Assembly (NCBI GenBank): GCA_027000105.1
Contig: JALTOP010000078.1
Span: 1 to 7,251 of the forward strand
From: Planctomycetaceae bacterium
GTDB taxonomy: Bacteria; Planctomycetota; Planctomycetia; Planctomycetales; Planctomycetaceae
DNA: 7,251 nt
Reading direction: 5' to 3'
Every line of letters starts with the position of its first letter. Position 1 is the first letter of the stretch. Shown here one piece after another: positions 6,488 through 7,251 of the stretch. The translations under genes were made by a program, and so were the position numbers. The notes below the pieces were generated by a model. That model was not told the DNA's origin, did no database searches, and saw only the letters and a program-made list of their open reading frames with translations.

Positions 6488-7251
6488 TTACGCATCAGGA
6501 ACAATATCATCCAGTCCTCTGCCTTCGGAACGGTCGCCCTCGTTATTCGATTCCGTAGCAGAATTCGCTTCCGCATCCGGAACTGTTGAATGCGGTTCCG
6601 GGCTGACGATCGACTCTGTTGCCGCAACAACTTCCTGTGTGGAATACGATGCTCCTTCTGCCGCAGAATCTTTCGGTGCTGACGATGAACCACCCCCACC
6701 GCCCAATTGATTGAGCAGATCCATTCGCGCCGCAAGCATTCGTTCCTTCTCCTCCTGCAATTCCTGGAGGGCTTCCGGTCGGATACGAACTTCAGACTGC
6801 TGATGTGCGTAGAAACCTGTTCCTGCCGGAATCAGGTGTCCAAGAATGACATTCTCTTTCAGGCCTTTCAGGAAATCACGCTTACCAGCCAAAGCCGCCT
6901 CGGTCAGAACCTTGGTCGTTTCCTGGAAGCTGGCCGCGGAAATAAAGCTTTCACTTTGCACCGCCGCTTTGGTGATCCCCAACAGTTGCGTGCTGCCCAC
7001 GGCTGGAGTCGGCGTCACACCAACAGCGGGATTCCCACCCTCAGCCTCTACCAACGCGTTGACCTCATCCAGTTCTTTCCGGGAAATGACATCGTCAACT
7101 TCATATTCGGTATCGCCGGGATCGGTAATTTTCACGCACGTAAGCAATCGTTCATTTTCCTTGCGGAATTCGATTTTGTCGACCAGAGAACCGGGAAGAA
7201 GGTTGGTGTCTCCGACATCATCAACTTTCAACTTGCGGAGCATCTGTGCAA
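6488..7251 (-). CDS. rpoC: DNA-directed RNA polymerase beta-prime subunit, C-terminal part (5' end outside window)
   Basis: Only the last 253 codons are present; the frame continues past the right edge ('AQMLRKLKV...'), so the ATG at 7243 is internal. The core signature is unmistakable: 'LLGITKAAVQSESFISAASFQETTKVLTEAALAGKRDFLKGLKENVILGHLIPAGTG', split here as 'LLGITKAAVQSESFISA', 'ASFQETTKVLTEAALAG' and 'LKENVILGHLIPAGTG', which is nearly identical in wording to the end of E. coli RpoC. This is the last large domain of beta-prime, near the clamp base and the omega subunit. Before it lies an acidic connecting segment longer than that of E. coli. After it a charged helix ('EEKERMLAARMDLLNQL') leads into GGGGG and a 71-residue low-complexity, acidic Ser/Ala/Glu tail (6491-6703), which is probably disordered. 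The gene is essential and single-copy in bacteria, and is normally cotranscribed with rpoB. Confidence 0.98.
   Translation of the reverse strand, partial: AQMLRKLKVDDVGDTNLLPGSLVDKIEFRKENERLLTCVKITDPGDTEYEVDDVISRKELDEVNALVEAEGGNPAVGVTPTPAVGSTQLLGITKAAVQSESFISAASFQETTKVLTEAALAGKRDFLKGLKENVILGHLIPAGTGFYAHQQSEVRIRPEALQELQEEKERMLAARMDLLNQLGGGGGSSSAPKDSAAEGASYSTQEVVAATESIVSPEPHSTVPDAEANSATESNNEGDRSEGRGLDDIVPDA

Noticed and set aside
6424..6735. 103-codon minus-strand frame overlapping the rpoC end
   Set aside because: It is an out-of-frame shadow of the rpoC tail, rich in Arg from the GC pattern, with no motif.
1..7251. CRISPR array, tRNA/rRNA, insertion sequence or phage gene
   Set aside because: No regularly spaced repeats, cloverleaf-like sequence, transposase motif or terminal inverted repeats with target duplications were seen on either strand.

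Overview
The window (about 52% GC by eye) holds five protein genes and no RNA gene, mobile element or CRISPR array. It looks like chromosomal DNA of a Gram-negative bacterium, most probably a planctomycete. The reasons are the LL-diaminopimelate aminotransferase (DapL) route to lysine and peptidoglycan, the style of the RpoC C-terminus, an M50-type membrane protease with a planctomycete-like 'GDADEILLWPFGGL' block, and a very long OstA/LptA-like protein next to kdsD. The phylum call is inference from protein character, not from a database search.

Left block, minus strand (1-3486): kdsD (arabinose-5-phosphate isomerase, first step of Kdo synthesis) is followed after about 22-31 bp by a very long reading frame that stays open for 809 codons and runs off the left edge. 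This second gene is easy to miss because its stop lies outside the window. Its N-terminal membrane segment and repeated OstA-like beta segments suggest an LptC/LptA-type carrier of lipopolysaccharide. The pair resembles the proteobacterial kdsD-kdsC-lptC-lptA-lptB cluster, without kdsC and with one large protein in place of small LptC and LptA. Kdo supply and LPS transport therefore appear to be transcriptionally linked.

Middle (3487-4031): a 545-bp divergent intergenic region holds a plausible kdsD promoter, an inverted repeat, short G-rich direct repeats and, just before the rightward gene, a terminator-like hairpin with a T-run. The rightward gene (4032-5024) encodes a polytopic site-2-protease-like protein (M50). 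Its metal-binding motif reads HELIGH, that is HExxxH, where the family has HExxH. This is the most unusual observation here. The protein also ends in a charged tail resembling the C-terminal segment of many bacterial rhomboid proteases.

Right block, minus strand (5085-7251): dapL converges on the M50 gene with a 60-bp gap. Upstream of dapL, on the same strand, is the 3' end of rpoC (RNA polymerase beta-prime), whose 5' part lies outside the window. A GC-rich hairpin between rpoC and dapL may separate the two transcription units. RpoC ends in a pentaglycine followed by a long acidic, Ser/Ala-rich tail.
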